Assembly: GCA_049600855.1 (NCBI GenBank)
Contig: JBMYQA010000076.1
Location: 1 to 23,007, forward strand
DNA length: 23,007 nucleotides
From: JBMYQA01 sp049600855
Lineage (GTDB): Bacteria; Bacteroidota; Bacteroidia; Cytophagales; Flammeovirgaceae
Reading direction: 5' to 3'
Shown here: positions 14,740-23,007 of the stretch, one piece after another
How positions within the stretch are numbered: the first letter of the stretch is position 1
How the letters are laid out: each line of letters begins with the position of its first letter
The notes under the pieces: model-generated
Told to the model about the DNA's origin: nothing
Database searches by the model: none
What the model saw: the letters and a program-made list of their open reading frames with translations, nothing else
Program-made: the position numbers and the translations under genes

Positions 14740-15768
14740 TCATTTCCTTAACCCTTCCAGCTTATCGAAATTATTCCCATAAAGTACCTTTTTCACATTG
14801 GGGTTTTCAAAAAACTCATGAGGAAAACCTAGTGGAACTGCACTTAGGGCATTGAGTTCATCCATCAATTTACCTGGAATTTGGAAATTCAGGCAACCCA
14901 ACGAGTCTTTAATTTGAGATTCTTTTCTGGCTCCCACTATGGGTATAATGGAGGAATGTTGTTGACGAAGCCAATTTAGCGCGACCTGTGCAGGACTAGC
15001 ATCTAATTGTGTGGCTACTTCCACCACTTTGCGGGCAATGGCTCGATTGCGATCATTTACTTTTACGCTTTTCTCAGACAATCGACCTTCTTCATCAATT
15101 TGATCATTGTATTTCCCCGTAAGCATGCCTGCCCCAAGAGGCGACCAAGGTGTAACGGCCATTCCAAAATGTTTTGCCATGGGAAGCAAATCGGCCTCGG
15201 GCGTGCGCTGAATCAGGCTGTATTCGATTTGCAAACCCACAAAAGGAATTTGATTGGTGTATTTTGCCAAGGTATTTGCTTGCGAAACCACCCATGCAGG
15301 CGTATCCGATATGCCAATGTAATGAACCTTTCCTGAGCGAACCAAATCATCTAGCCCGCGCATCATCTCTTCGATTGGTGTGGTGAAATCCCACATGTGT
15401 ACCCAAAGGACATCAATGTAATCGGTGTTCAGCCGTTTCAAACTCCCTTCTACCGAGCGCATCATATTTTTGCGGTGGTTTCCCGTAGCGTTCACATCAT
15501 CAATGTGATCATACAGCGAATATTTGGTGGCAATTACAAAACGATCCCGATCAGGAGCAACAAATTCTCCCAAGTACGTTTCACTCGTGCCTTCCGTATA
15601 CCGATTAGCCGTGTCGATAAAATTGCCACCAGCGGCTACAAAAGCATCAAAAACAGCTTTACTTGTGGCCTTATCTGCCCCAGTTCCCCATTCCGTACCA
15701 AAAGTCATTGCCCCAAGACATAACTCCGATACGCGTAAGCCGCTATTGCCAAATAGTTTATAGTTCAT
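14740..15768 (-). CDS. Aldo/keto reductase
   Basis: 342 residues, soluble NADPH-dependent oxidoreductase with a TIM-barrel fold. The catalytic tetrad is intact: Asp52 and Tyr57 in FIDTANRYTEG, Lys82 in IATKYSL, and His124 in VLWVHMWD. Family signatures GLRVSELCLGAMTFG near the N-terminus and IIPIVGARKESQIKDSLG near the NADPH-phosphate site are present. The sequence belongs to the large bacterial group related to voltage-gated potassium-channel beta subunits and the AKR11/12-type reductases. The physiological substrate is not predictable. The start lies 21 bases after the stop of the repeat surface protein on the same strand, so it may be transcribed with it, although no functional link is evident. 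Confidence 0.9.
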   Translation of the reverse strand: MNYKLFGNSGLRVSELCLGAMTFGTEWGTGADKATSKAVFDAFVAAGGNFIDTANRYTEGTSETYLGEFVAPDRDRFVIATKYSLYDHIDDVNATGNHRKNMMRSVEGSLKRLNTDYIDVLWVHMWDFTTPIEEMMRGLDDLVRSGKVHYIGISDTPAWVVSQANTLAKYTNQIPFVGLQIEYSLIQRTPEADLLPMAKHFGMAVTPWSPLGAGMLTGKYNDQIDEEGRLSEKSVKVNDRNRAIARKVVEVATQLDASPAQVALNWLRQQHSSIIPIVGARKESQIKDSLGCLNFQIPGKLMDELNALSAVPLGFPHEFFENPNVKKVLYGNNFDKLEGLRK

Positions 15769-15789
15769 ATGGATTTAGGTATTAAAAGA

Positions 15790-18204
15790 TTAGTGTTTTA
15801 GTATGCGGAAGGTTCGTCTACCTTCCTGAGCAGTGAGCTCAATTAAATAAACACCAGCAGGCTGATTTAGTTCTATGCGATTTTGATGATGATTAATGCT
15901 AATGTTATCCTTAATCAGGATGCCATCATAACTGTAAATATTTACCTTAGCTTTCTCCAAGCTTCCCAAATCAATATAAAAGAACTGTTTTGTGGGGTTA
16001 GGGTAAATGCTGACTTCATTAAAAATGGGATCGTAATCAATGCCCACAGTAGTGATTTCAATACAAGCGGAAGTGTCTACACAGCCATTTGCTGTAATTT
16101 CAACAGCGTAAATCCCATTTTCACTAGCCGTAAACGACTGGTTGGTAGCATCTGGAATGATCGCATAGTTGTTGGTACAATCTAACCACTGGTAGGTCGC
16201 ATTGCTCAAGGTTGCTGTGATGGTTTCGCCGTTCAAACTAACGGCTGTATCAACATTGTTGATGGTTAAATCAATCGTAATGGTACTATCGCAACTGGCA
16301 ACAGTTGGAATGACTGCCGTGTAGATGCCTGTAGTGGTGTAAACTTGCCCATCAGGAGCGGTGTAAGCATCACAAGCTGTGATGGCAATATCACTAGTAG
16401 AACTATTGTTGATGGTTAGATTAATGGTAATCGTGCTGTCACACCCAAGAGAATTGGGGATAGTGAAATCAAAGATCGTACTCTCAGTATATACAGAATC
16501 GTCAGGAGCAATGTAACTGTCACAAGCAGCTTCAAAAATATTTACAAAGTTATGTAGCCTACCATCGTCAATAATTGCCCAATTGTATGTATTTATAATA
16601 AATTGGCGTTCAGTTTCCGCAGTGCAGTAATTAAGGCCACTGGCTCCTAGCCGCACACCATTTGCTAATGATAAATTAGCCCAAGCTTTAAGGGTGGTAT
16701 CATAATTGATTACTGATAAATTAGTTTCCCGTAGCAAATCCTTCATATTAGTTGTATTACTCACATTCCAGTGGTTAAGTGGCTGATTGAAGGATGTCGC
16801 CTCTCTAAACATCCACTGCATATTTTCCACATGGCTAACATTCCAATTATCAAGCGGTTGGTTAAAAGAACTAGCTCTGTAAAACATTCTTTCAAGACTC
16901 TGCTTATTACTCATATCCCAATCTCCAATAGGTTGATTAAAAGATATTGCACCTGTAAACATCGCTCCCATATGCTGCACATTACTGACGTTCCAATGAT
17001 CGAGTGGTTGATTGAAAGAAGTGGCAATCGAAAACATTGATGCCATATTCTGCACATTGCTGACGTTCCAATTATTGAGTGGTTGATCGAAAGAAACGGC
17101 ATTCGAAAACATAAGCCCCATATCAGTAACCTGACTTACATTCCAATCTTCAATAGGTTGATCAAATGAAGTCGCCTCGCTAAACATATTGTACATATCT
17201 TGCACATTACTCACATTCCAAGTCCCAATAGGTTGATTAAAAGATGTAGCTCCCAAAAACATATGTCGCATACTCCGCACATTACTCGTATTCCAACTAT
17301 TCAGAGAACCATCAAAAGAGCTTGCTTCGCGAAACATACTATTCATTTCTGTTACATTACTCACATCCCACTGATCAAGTGGTTGATTAAAAGAAGTTGC
17401 ACCGAAAAACAAGGTGCCCATATTCTCCAAATTACTGACATTCCAATCGTTAAGTGGTTGATTAAAAGATATGGCATCATAAAACATCCCTGCTATATTC
17501 TGCACATTACTCACATTCCAATTATTAAGCGAACCATTAAAAGATTCTGCTTCACGAAACATGTTTAACATGTCTGTTACGTTACTGACATTCCAATCAT
17601 TAAGTGGCTGATTAAACGAAGTCGCTCTAAAAAACATGTATCGCATGTTCTGCACATTACTGACATCCCAATTATTAAGTGGTTGATTAAACGAAGTAGC
17701 GCCTTGAAACATATTATACATATTCTCTATAGTACTCGTATTCCAATGCTCAATAGATTGATTAAAAGATATTGCACCTCGAAACATCCCTTCTAGGCTG
17801 GTTACATTTGTTAAATTAGGGGCATCAGTGGCGTTTATTACCAGATTTGAGCAATCCAAGAAAGCAGATTTCATAGTTGTCCATTCAATGTCTCCCCATT
17901 GTTCTATGCTCAAAATCTTATTTCGATTACTATCAGTAAACCGAATTCGTGGAAAATCCCCACTAATTTTCACTGTATATACACCTGCTGTGGCATAGGT
18001 ATGTTCAGTGTATCCAGTAATTCCACTATTCATTGTACCATCTCCCCAATCGATATCATAATTGTATCCAGAACCTACAATTGGCATTTCAATCGTTTCA
18101 TTGTCTGTAGTAGTTTGCCAAGTCATAATAAATTGACCATAGGTATAAACAGAACCTATTGATAAGAAGAGTATCAATATGAAGCGAAGTAGCATTTTAC
18201 TCAT
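15790..18204 (-). CDS. BspA/DUF285-type repeat surface protein with T9SS sorting domain
   Basis: 804 residues. A signal peptide (hydrophobic 4-20, TYGQ) is followed by a PKD-like domain (DIDWGDGT at 50-57, HTYATAGVYTVKI at 68-80). Residues 140-489 are fourteen tandem 25-residue repeats of the form MFxxAtSFNQPLxxWNVSNVxxMxx, the BspA-like/DUF285 pattern that folds as a leucine-rich-repeat-like solenoid. Two CDSYxAPDgxvYtxxGiY...CDSTITIxLTIN modules come next. A Cys-containing Ig-like module (YQWLDCTNNYAIIPDA) and a C-terminal T9SS type A sorting domain (IYPNPTKQFFYIDL, IYSYDGILI, QPAGVYLIEL, final RTFRILKH) complete it. It should cross the outer membrane by the type IX system and be attached to or released from the surface, perhaps for adhesion; the ligand is unknown. 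A nearby in-frame ATG at 18195 is an alternative start. Confidence 0.9.
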   Translation of the reverse strand: MSKMLLRFILILFLSIGSVYTYGQFIMTWQTTTDNETIEMPIVGSGYNYDIDWGDGTMNSGITGYTEHTYATAGVYTVKISGDFPRIRFTDSNRNKILSIEQWGDIEWTTMKSAFLDCSNLVINATDAPNLTNVTSLEGMFRGAISFNQSIEHWNTSTIENMYNMFQGATSFNQPLNNWDVSNVQNMRYMFFRATSFNQPLNDWNVSNVTDMLNMFREAESFNGSLNNWNVSNVQNIAGMFYDAISFNQPLNDWNVSNLENMGTLFFGATSFNQPLDQWDVSNVTEMNSMFREASSFDGSLNSWNTSNVRSMRHMFLGATSFNQPIGTWNVSNVQDMYNMFSEATSFDQPIEDWNVSQVTDMGLMFSNAVSFDQPLNNWNVSNVQNMASMFSIATSFNQPLDHWNVSNVQHMGAMFTGAISFNQPIGDWDMSNKQSLERMFYRASSFNQPLDNWNVSHVENMQWMFREATSFNQPLNHWNVSNTTNMKDLLRETNLSVINYDTTLKAWANLSLANGVRLGASGLNYCTAETERQFIINTYNWAIIDDGRLHNFVNIFEAACDSYIAPDDSVYTESTIFDFTIPNSLGCDSTITINLTINNSSTSDIAITACDAYTAPDGQVYTTTGIYTAVIPTVASCDSTITIDLTINNVDTAVSLNGETITATLSNATYQWLDCTNNYAIIPDATNQSFTASENGIYAVEITANGCVDTSACIEITTVGIDYDPIFNEVSIYPNPTKQFFYIDLGSLEKAKVNIYSYDGILIKDNISINHHQNRIELNQPAGVYLIELTAQEGRRTFRILKH
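16738..17787 (-). repeat. Fourteen tandem 75-bp coding repeats
   Basis: Each unit of 25 codons begins Met-Phe (one begins Leu-Phe) and contains SFxxxxxxWNxS. The array is uninterrupted and in frame. On the plus strand it produces regularly spaced motifs such as ggttgattaaaaga and acattccaat and several long shadow frames. Units differ from each other by many substitutions, so the array is old rather than freshly amplified, although some neighbours share long exact words. Confidence 0.9.
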
Positions 18205-18365
18205 TGTATTTTTATTTTGTGTGAAAGATTTACTCCTATATCGCTATGATTGTAGCTGCTAAAATATAAACATATTTCGTTGTTTTTTTTAGTACTACTT
18301 GGGGCATATTCATTTAAATCATAAGTGATAGTGCAAACGTTCCCTCTCTAATCCTTAACCAATTT

Positions 18366-18398
18366 TTTGGATTTCCCCCTAACTTGTGCTTACTTTTA
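18366..18398 (+). promoter_or_regulatory. Possible promoter of the gamma-glutamyltransferase-like gene
   Basis: TTTG (18366-18369), a 21-base spacer, and TACTTTTA (18391-18398) approximate the Bacteroidota promoter. The -7 element departs from consensus at its last base. It lies about 60 bases before the ATG at 18458, in the 253-base divergent region shared with the repeat surface protein. No clear promoter was seen for the minus-strand gene. Confidence 0.3.
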
Positions 18399-18457
18399 GG
18401 CTACCCAAACCAACAACACACCGAACGAGTATCTCACAGAACTAGAGTGATTGATTT

Positions 18458-20008
18458 ATGAGCAAACTAAAAGGGGTAATTGCAGCAGGAAATGCGCATA
18501 CCGCAGAAGCTGGAGCTGAAGTGCTAAAAGCAGGGGGAAATGCCTTTGATGCGGCAGTTGCGGCAGCTTGGATGACTTTTGTAGCTGAGCCTACCATGAC
18601 CTCAGCAGGTGGTGGTGGTTTTCTGACGGGGTTTACTTCAGCAGGCAAACCATTTGCCATTGATTTCTTTACGCAAACGCCTAAAGTAAAGAAGCCTGAA
18701 CACGAATTGAACTTTTATCCCGTGGAGATTGATTATGGCGGGAGTACCCAAATCTTTCATGCTGGATTAGCCTCGGCAGCCGTACCAGGTTGTGTAGCCG
18801 GTTTATTTCATATCCATAAGCGATTAGGCAAAATGCCATTTCACGAATTGGTGCAACCCGCACTAGCCGTAGCTAAAAAAGGCATGTTAGTAAATGATTT
18901 TATCCATTCTTGCTTTTTATTGGTCGGACCTGCGGTAACTTCTTTGCCGAGTGGCAAGGCGCTGTTTCAGCCCCAAGGCGATTACCTGAAGCCCGGTGAT
19001 TATTGGACAATGCCCAAATTTGCCGATACCATGGAGTATTTAGCGAAGCATGGGCCAGACGAGTTCTATAAGGGAGAAATTGCACATAAAATTGTCAAAG
19101 ATTGTGCGGAAAAAGGAGGCTACCTGACTACCGCAGATTTTGAAGAATATCAAGTAGTAGAACGCCATCCGATTCGAATTCCCTACCGCAATTATGAGGT
19201 GTGTACCAACCCGCCGCCAAGTGCAGGAGGTTCATTGGTGGCGTTTACCTTGAAAATGTTGGAACAAGAGCCGCTATGGAAATATGCCTTCGGAAGTCCT
19301 GAGCACTTAAATGCCTTGACTAACGCGATGAAAATTACGTATAGATCGCGTGCAGAGCGATTTGATAGTCACATTCACCACCATAAAGTAACGGACTACT
19401 TTTTTGACAAGGAGTATTTAGCGAAACAGCAAAGTCAGATGCCGTCAAAAAAGCCGTTTAAACTGGGAAGTACCACCCATTTCTCAGTAGCAGATGCGGA
19501 AAATAACATTGCTTCAATTACGACTTCTTTGGGAGAAGGCAGCGGTTATGCGGCTTATGGCGTTATGATGAATAATATGTTGGGAGAGGAAGATTTGAAT
19601 CCAGGAGGCTTTCACTTGTGGCCTACCGATCATCGCATTACTTCCATGATGTCGCCAACAATTGTTCTGAAAGATGGTCGTCCAGTATTGGCTACAGGAA
19701 CGGGTGGAGCAAACCGCATTCGTTCGGTTATTGCCCAAGTGATTTCGAATTACATCGACTTTAAGATGCACGACATGGAAGCCGTAAATGCACCACGTAT
19801 TCATTGGGAAGCGGGTAAGTTGGATATAGAACCTGGTTTTGAGCCATATAGCATTTCATCCATTGATACTTCGGAAGCGCTTGACATCGTTCAATGGGAT
19901 CGGAAATCCTTCTATTTTGGCGGAGCGCATTCCATCGTGATTGATGATTATGGGGAGCTTCGACCGTTAGGAGACGAGCGAAGGACAGGTGCCATGCAAA
20001 TCGTTTAG
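18458..20008 (+). CDS. Gamma-glutamyltransferase-family Ntn hydrolase, atypical
   Basis: 516 residues. The family hydrolyses or transfers gamma-glutamyl groups (for example from glutathione) after self-cleavage that exposes a catalytic Thr. The N-terminal EAGAEVLKAGGNAFDAAVAAA and the junction LGSTTHFSVAD are clear; Thr339 is the predicted nucleophile and cleavage would fall after Ser338. Two features are unusual. There is no signal peptide, although most bacterial enzymes are periplasmic, so this one is probably cytoplasmic. The usual Arg in the D-x-R-E-x-A-P segment, which binds the substrate alpha-carboxylate, is not present (IDFFTQTPK at 68-76). NNMLGEEDLNPGG and GTGGANRIRS replace the classical lid and oxyanion motifs, as in a divergent subfamily. 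Substrate may therefore differ. The downstream amylase gene is 44 bases away. Confidence 0.85.
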   Translation: MSKLKGVIAAGNAHTAEAGAEVLKAGGNAFDAAVAAAWMTFVAEPTMTSAGGGGFLTGFTSAGKPFAIDFFTQTPKVKKPEHELNFYPVEIDYGGSTQIFHAGLASAAVPGCVAGLFHIHKRLGKMPFHELVQPALAVAKKGMLVNDFIHSCFLLVGPAVTSLPSGKALFQPQGDYLKPGDYWTMPKFADTMEYLAKHGPDEFYKGEIAHKIVKDCAEKGGYLTTADFEEYQVVERHPIRIPYRNYEVCTNPPPSAGGSLVAFTLKMLEQEPLWKYAFGSPEHLNALTNAMKITYRSRAERFDSHIHHHKVTDYFFDKEYLAKQQSQMPSKKPFKLGSTTHFSVADAENNIASITTSLGEGSGYAAYGVMMNNMLGEEDLNPGGFHLWPTDHRITSMMSPTIVLKDGRPVLATGTGGANRIRSVIAQVISNYIDFKMHDMEAVNAPRIHWEAGKLDIEPGFEPYSISSIDTSEALDIVQWDRKSFYFGGAHSIVIDDYGELRPLGDERRTGAMQIV

Positions 20009-20052
20009 TAAGTTTAGCTACTCCACATAAATTCTAATAATCTAATAAAGAT

Positions 20053-21912
20053 ATGAAACGACTACCTTTTTTAGTTTTCCTACTGCCAATGTTATTCATT
20101 GGAATGCATCAAGCACAAGCTAAAGTTTCACTTGAGCGCGTAGAACCTGCCTTTTGGTGGGCAGGTATGAAAAACCCCAAATTGCAGTTATTGGTATATG
20201 GCGAAAATATCTCTACCCTACGACCAAGCTTAGCTTATGCGGGTGTGCAGATTGAGCAAGTGATACAAGTAAAAAGTCCCAACTATTTATTTATTGATTT
20301 GCATCTTTCATCCGATGTGAAACCTGGGCGCTTTAAGATTGATTTTTTGGATGGGGAAAAATCAAAACTAAGTTATACGTACCAATTATTTGAACGGGAA
20401 GCAGGGTCAGCGGAGCGAGAGGGCTTTAACAGTACGGATGTGATGTATTTGATTACGCCTGATCGCTTTGCGAATGGTGATCCGAGTAATGATCAATTGG
20501 AAGGTTTTCCAGACACCGCAGGACGATCTGAGCCAGGAGGAAGACATGGTGGTGATATTGCGGGGATTGAAAATAGCTTGGATTACATTGCCGACATGGG
20601 GTTTACAGCCATTTGGGTGAATCCTGTATTGGAAAATAATATGCCCGCGTACTCGTATCATGGCTATGCGACTACCGATTTTTATCAAGTGGATGCGCGC
20701 TTTGGTACAAATGAGGCCTACAAAGAATTAGGAAAGAAAGCGAAGGCAAAAGGCATCAAGCTGATCATGGATATGATCGTTAATCATTGTGGTTCAGCAC
20801 ATTGGTGGATGAAGGATTTACCTACAGACAATTGGTTGAATTATCAAGAGAACTTTACACCAACCAATCACAGAAGATCGGTCATTCAAGATCCCTATGC
20901 AGCAGCTATTGATACCAAAGGATTTGCCGATGGCTGGTTTGTAGAAACCATGCCCGACCTGAACCAGCGGAACCCACTCATGGCGAATTACCTCACCCAA
21001 AATGCCATTTGGTGGATTGAATATGCTGGATTGGCTGGCATTCGTATGGATACTTATCCTTATCCTGACAAAGATTACATGACAGTATGGACACAGCGGG
21101 TGATGGAAGAATATCCTGATTTTAATGTAGTAGGAGAGGAATGGAGTGAAAATCCTGCCATTGTTGCGCATTGGCAACGGGGTAAGGTGAATCCTAACGG
21201 CTATACTTCTGAGCTGCGGAGTTTAATGGATTTCCCCATTCAAGCTACTTTAGTTAGGGCATTAAATGCAGAAGAAAAACGTTATGGTTCAGGTTTCATC
21301 CAATTGTATGAGATGTTAGCCAATGATTTCCTCTATGCCGATCCATATGAATTGGTCGTATTTCCCGACAACCATGACATGAGCCGCATATTCACCCAAG
21401 TAAATGAAGATTTTGAACTGTACAAGATGGCAATCGCCTATTTACTGACCGTGCGAGGGACTCCGCAAATTTATTACGGCACAGAGATTTTGATGAAAAA
21501 TCCAGGAACTACAGATCATGGTATCATACGAAGTGATTTCCCTGGTGGCTGGAAAGGGGATGAAGTGAATGCTTTCACAGGCAAAGGGTTAACCGCTCAG
21601 CAAAAAGAAGCAAAAGCGTTTATGCAGAAATTACTCAATTGGCGAAAAACAGCATCGGCAGTACACACGGGTAAATTGATGCACTTTGCACCTGAAAACG
21701 GAATCTACGTGTTAATGCGTTACGATGAAAAGCAAAAAGTCATGCTCATCATGAATAAAGGAGCTGAGCAAGAATTAGACCTCAGCCGTTTTCAAGAAGG
21801 CTTGGGAACAGCTACGAAGGGAAAAGACGTAATTACGGATACTTCATATTCCATGAGTGCTGGAACGATCAAGCTAAACGCCAAGTCAGTGTTGGTGTTG
21901 GAGTTGGAATAA
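20053..21912 (+). CDS. Periplasmic GH13 alpha-amylase/cyclomaltodextrinase-like enzyme
   Basis: 619 residues. A signal peptide with AQA-K cleavage (21-24) exports it. Residues ~25-115 form a beta-sandwich like the N-terminal domain of cyclomaltodextrinases (VEPAFWWAGMKNPKLQLLVYG). The catalytic barrel follows with the GH13 regions: I DMIVNH (240-245), II GIRMD with nucleophile Asp333, III VVGEEW with acid/base Glu362, IV FPDNHD with Asp442. A C-terminal beta domain starts near residue 540. The organisation is that of the periplasmic cyclomaltodextrinase/neopullulanase type described in Flavobacterium, which cleaves alpha-1,4-linked maltodextrins or cyclodextrins. The exact product is inferred. 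No SusCD pair is adjacent; the nearest is about 13 kb away and not obviously connected. It may be co-transcribed with the preceding gene and ends at a strong terminator. Confidence 0.9.
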   Translation: MKRLPFLVFLLPMLFIGMHQAQAKVSLERVEPAFWWAGMKNPKLQLLVYGENISTLRPSLAYAGVQIEQVIQVKSPNYLFIDLHLSSDVKPGRFKIDFLDGEKSKLSYTYQLFEREAGSAEREGFNSTDVMYLITPDRFANGDPSNDQLEGFPDTAGRSEPGGRHGGDIAGIENSLDYIADMGFTAIWVNPVLENNMPAYSYHGYATTDFYQVDARFGTNEAYKELGKKAKAKGIKLIMDMIVNHCGSAHWWMKDLPTDNWLNYQENFTPTNHRRSVIQDPYAAAIDTKGFADGWFVETMPDLNQRNPLMANYLTQNAIWWIEYAGLAGIRMDTYPYPDKDYMTVWTQRVMEEYPDFNVVGEEWSENPAIVAHWQRGKVNPNGYTSELRSLMDFPIQATLVRALNAEEKRYGSGFIQLYEMLANDFLYADPYELVVFPDNHDMSRIFTQVNEDFELYKMAIAYLLTVRGTPQIYYGTEILMKNPGTTDHGIIRSDFPGGWKGDEVNAFTGKGLTAQQKEAKAFMQKLLNWRKTASAVHTGKLMHFAPENGIYVLMRYDEKQKVMLIMNKGAEQELDLSRFQEGLGTATKGKDVITDTSYSMSAGTIKLNAKSVLVLELE

Positions 21913-21930
21913 AATAAGGTTTAAAAACAG

Positions 21931-21966
21931 CATCAGGCATAATGGAAACGTGATGCCTGATGTTTT
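21931..21966 (+). terminator. Terminator after the GH13 gene
   Basis: CATCAGGCAT (21931-21940) pairs perfectly with ATGCCTGATG (21953-21962), with a 12-base loop and TTTT at 21963-21966. It lies 18 bases after the stop codon. The upstream A-run (AAAAACAG) gives the minus strand a T-tract, so it may work in both directions. Confidence 0.88.
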
Positions 21967-22086
21967 AGAGACTGTTTGGGTTTTTTCGTTCAGTTTAACC
22001 TCAAAATGTGAACTGAATATTACCAAGTATTCTGAAGGTTCCCTAAATTCGCACCTTTCCAATTCCTCACCCAATTTCTCAAAAAA

Positions 22087-23007
22087 ATGGCTAAAAAAAT
22101 CCAGTCTGCCCTGATTTCCGTATTCCATAAAGATAACTTGGAACCCATCGTTCAATTATTGGCTAAACACGGCGTGACGATTTATTCTACTGGTGGTACT
22201 CAACGATTCATTGAAGACTTAGAGATTCCTGTAACCGCAGTGGAAGCTGCAACCTCTTATCCTTCGATTTTCGGTGGACGCGTAAAAACACTTCATCCTA
22301 AAGTATTTGGTGGAATCTTATACCGAAGAGACGAAGCAGGCGATGTAGCACAAGCTGCTGAATATGAAATTCCATCCATCGATTTAGTGATTGTAGATCT
22401 ATATCCGTTCGAGCAAACTGTTGCGTCAGGCGCAGCACATCAAGCGATCATTGAGAAAATTGATATTGGAGGAATTTCGCTCATTCGCGCGGCAGCGAAG
22501 AACTACAAAGATGTGGTGATTGTGTCTTCACGAGAGCAGTATGGCGATTTAATCGAATTATTAGAAGAAAAGGAGTGTGGTACGGATATCGAAGATCGCA
22601 TCGAATTTGCGGCTAAGGCATTTGACATTTCCTCGAATTACGACACGGCTATTTTCAACTATTTCAATCAAGAATTAGCAGAAGAGAAGCAGTTGTTGCG
22701 CTACAAGGAAAGTGAGCGGGAGGCGCGGGTATTGCGATATGGGGAAAATCCACATCAAAAAGGCTATTTCTTTGGTAATTTAGATGATTTATTTACCCAA
22801 TTACACGGCAAAGAATTGTCATATAATAACCTAGTAGATGTAGATGCGGCAGTTGCTTTAATGCGCGAATTCCCCCAAGAAGAAGGAATTGCCTTTGCTA
22901 TTTTGAAGCATACCAATGCGTGTGGTATGGCGATGGCTGAATTGGAAATTGTGACGACACAGCAATCCAGATCATTCAAGAGAATGAATATTGCAACTAC
23001 TGGGAGT
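22087..23007 (+). CDS. purH: PurH, bifunctional AICAR transformylase/IMP cyclohydrolase, 5' part
   Basis: 307 codons are open to the window edge. PurH performs the last two steps of purine synthesis: formylation of AICAR and ring closure to IMP. The N-terminal cyclohydrolase domain is complete: ALISVFHKDNL, YSTGGTQRFI, VKTLHPKVFGG, IVDLYPFEQTV and KIDIGGISLIRAAAKNY. The start of the transformylase domain follows: RYGENPHQKGYFF, LSYNNLVDVDAA and AILKHTNACG, with the catalytic-type Lys-His pair. From about residue 281 (base 22927) the translation MAMAELEIVTTQQSRSFKR no longer resembles PurH, where an AWxxALAGDPxSAFGG segment is expected, although the frame stays open. This may be an assembly fault at a contig end. 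The ATG at 22087 follows an A-run with no strong Shine-Dalgarno site. Confidence 0.92.
   Translation, partial: MAKKIQSALISVFHKDNLEPIVQLLAKHGVTIYSTGGTQRFIEDLEIPVTAVEAATSYPSIFGGRVKTLHPKVFGGILYRRDEAGDVAQAAEYEIPSIDLVIVDLYPFEQTVASGAAHQAIIEKIDIGGISLIRAAAKNYKDVVIVSSREQYGDLIELLEEKECGTDIEDRIEFAAKAFDISSNYDTAIFNYFNQELAEEKQLLRYKESEREARVLRYGENPHQKGYFFGNLDDLFTQLHGKELSYNNLVDVDAAVALMREFPQEEGIAFAILKHTNACGMAMAELEIVTTQQSRSFKRMNIATTGS

Noticed and set aside
16771..17568. Several plus-strand frames with repeated ITHIPxxxRLIKR-like segments
   Set aside because: They are antisense shadows of the DUF285 repeats and have no start context or terminator of their own.
16738..17787. Regularly spaced repeats resembling a CRISPR array or satellite
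   Set aside because: The 75-bp period is exactly 25 codons, the units diverge at synonymous and replaceable positions, and the array is in frame within an 804-residue surface protein.
20053..21912. Treating the GH13 enzyme and the SusCD genes as one polysaccharide utilisation locus
   Set aside because: They are about 13 kb apart with many unrelated genes and terminators in between, and no shared regulatory motif was seen.
22764..22979. Minus-strand frame inside purH
   Set aside because: It is a shadow of the PurH coding sequence with no independent support.

Overview
The window is bacterial and almost certainly from the phylum Bacteroidota, probably a Cytophagales-like or flavobacterial free-living organism. 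The evidence is a SusC/SusD outer-membrane pair, a surface protein with a type IX secretion (T9SS) C-terminal sorting domain, several lipoproteins, AT-rich spacers, A-rich translation starts with little Shine-Dalgarno signal, and promoters of the Bacteroidota type (TTTG-N19-TAnnTTTG). No rRNA, tRNA, CRISPR array, integrase or insertion sequence was seen. The content looks like ordinary chromosome rather than an island.

Layout. Positions 1-146 hold the tail of a probable cation-efflux transporter, followed by an AlkB-type alkane monooxygenase (241-1353). A 967-base spacer with a possible promoter and two hairpins precedes a SusC - SusD - small PKD-like lipoprotein operon (2321-7291), which ends at a strong terminator. 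Next come an Ig-like/lipocalin-like lipoprotein, a convergent three-helix membrane protein, and a large HD-domain protein with a cyclic-nucleotide-binding-like C-terminus (8988-10862). On the minus strand an aminotransferase and tyrA (prephenate dehydrogenase) form an aromatic amino acid operon (12944-10888). From 13942 a small membrane protein and an Hsp20 chaperone lie together. An aldo/keto reductase and a BspA/DUF285-type repeat surface protein follow on the minus strand. Then come a gamma-glutamyltransferase-family protein and a periplasmic GH13 (cyclomaltodextrinase-like) enzyme on the plus strand, and finally the 5' part of purH, cut by the window end.

The most interesting stretch is 13024-13929, which has no conventional gene. 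On the minus strand it holds what reads as a complete Phe/Tyr transcription attenuator for the aminotransferase-tyrA operon. Its parts are a consensus-like promoter, a 19-codon leader peptide with FFYYYF in its middle, an antiterminator segment overlapping the end of that peptide, and an intrinsic terminator with a U-tract. Eight bases away, back to back, a perfect TTTG-N19-TATCTTTG promoter points the other way, and a strong terminator lies about 240 bases downstream. This is a candidate small RNA of no family I recognise. Further right, three successive hairpins, one burying a purine-rich AAGGAG and an FYFFY mini-ORF, sit in front of the small membrane protein/Hsp20 pair.

Other points to check are a gamma-glutamyltransferase-like protein that lacks a signal peptide and the usual glutamate-binding Arg, an HD/cNBD-like fusion of unknown role, a 14 x 25-residue repeat array exported by the T9SS, and a purH sequence whose last ~80 bases stop looking like PurH.
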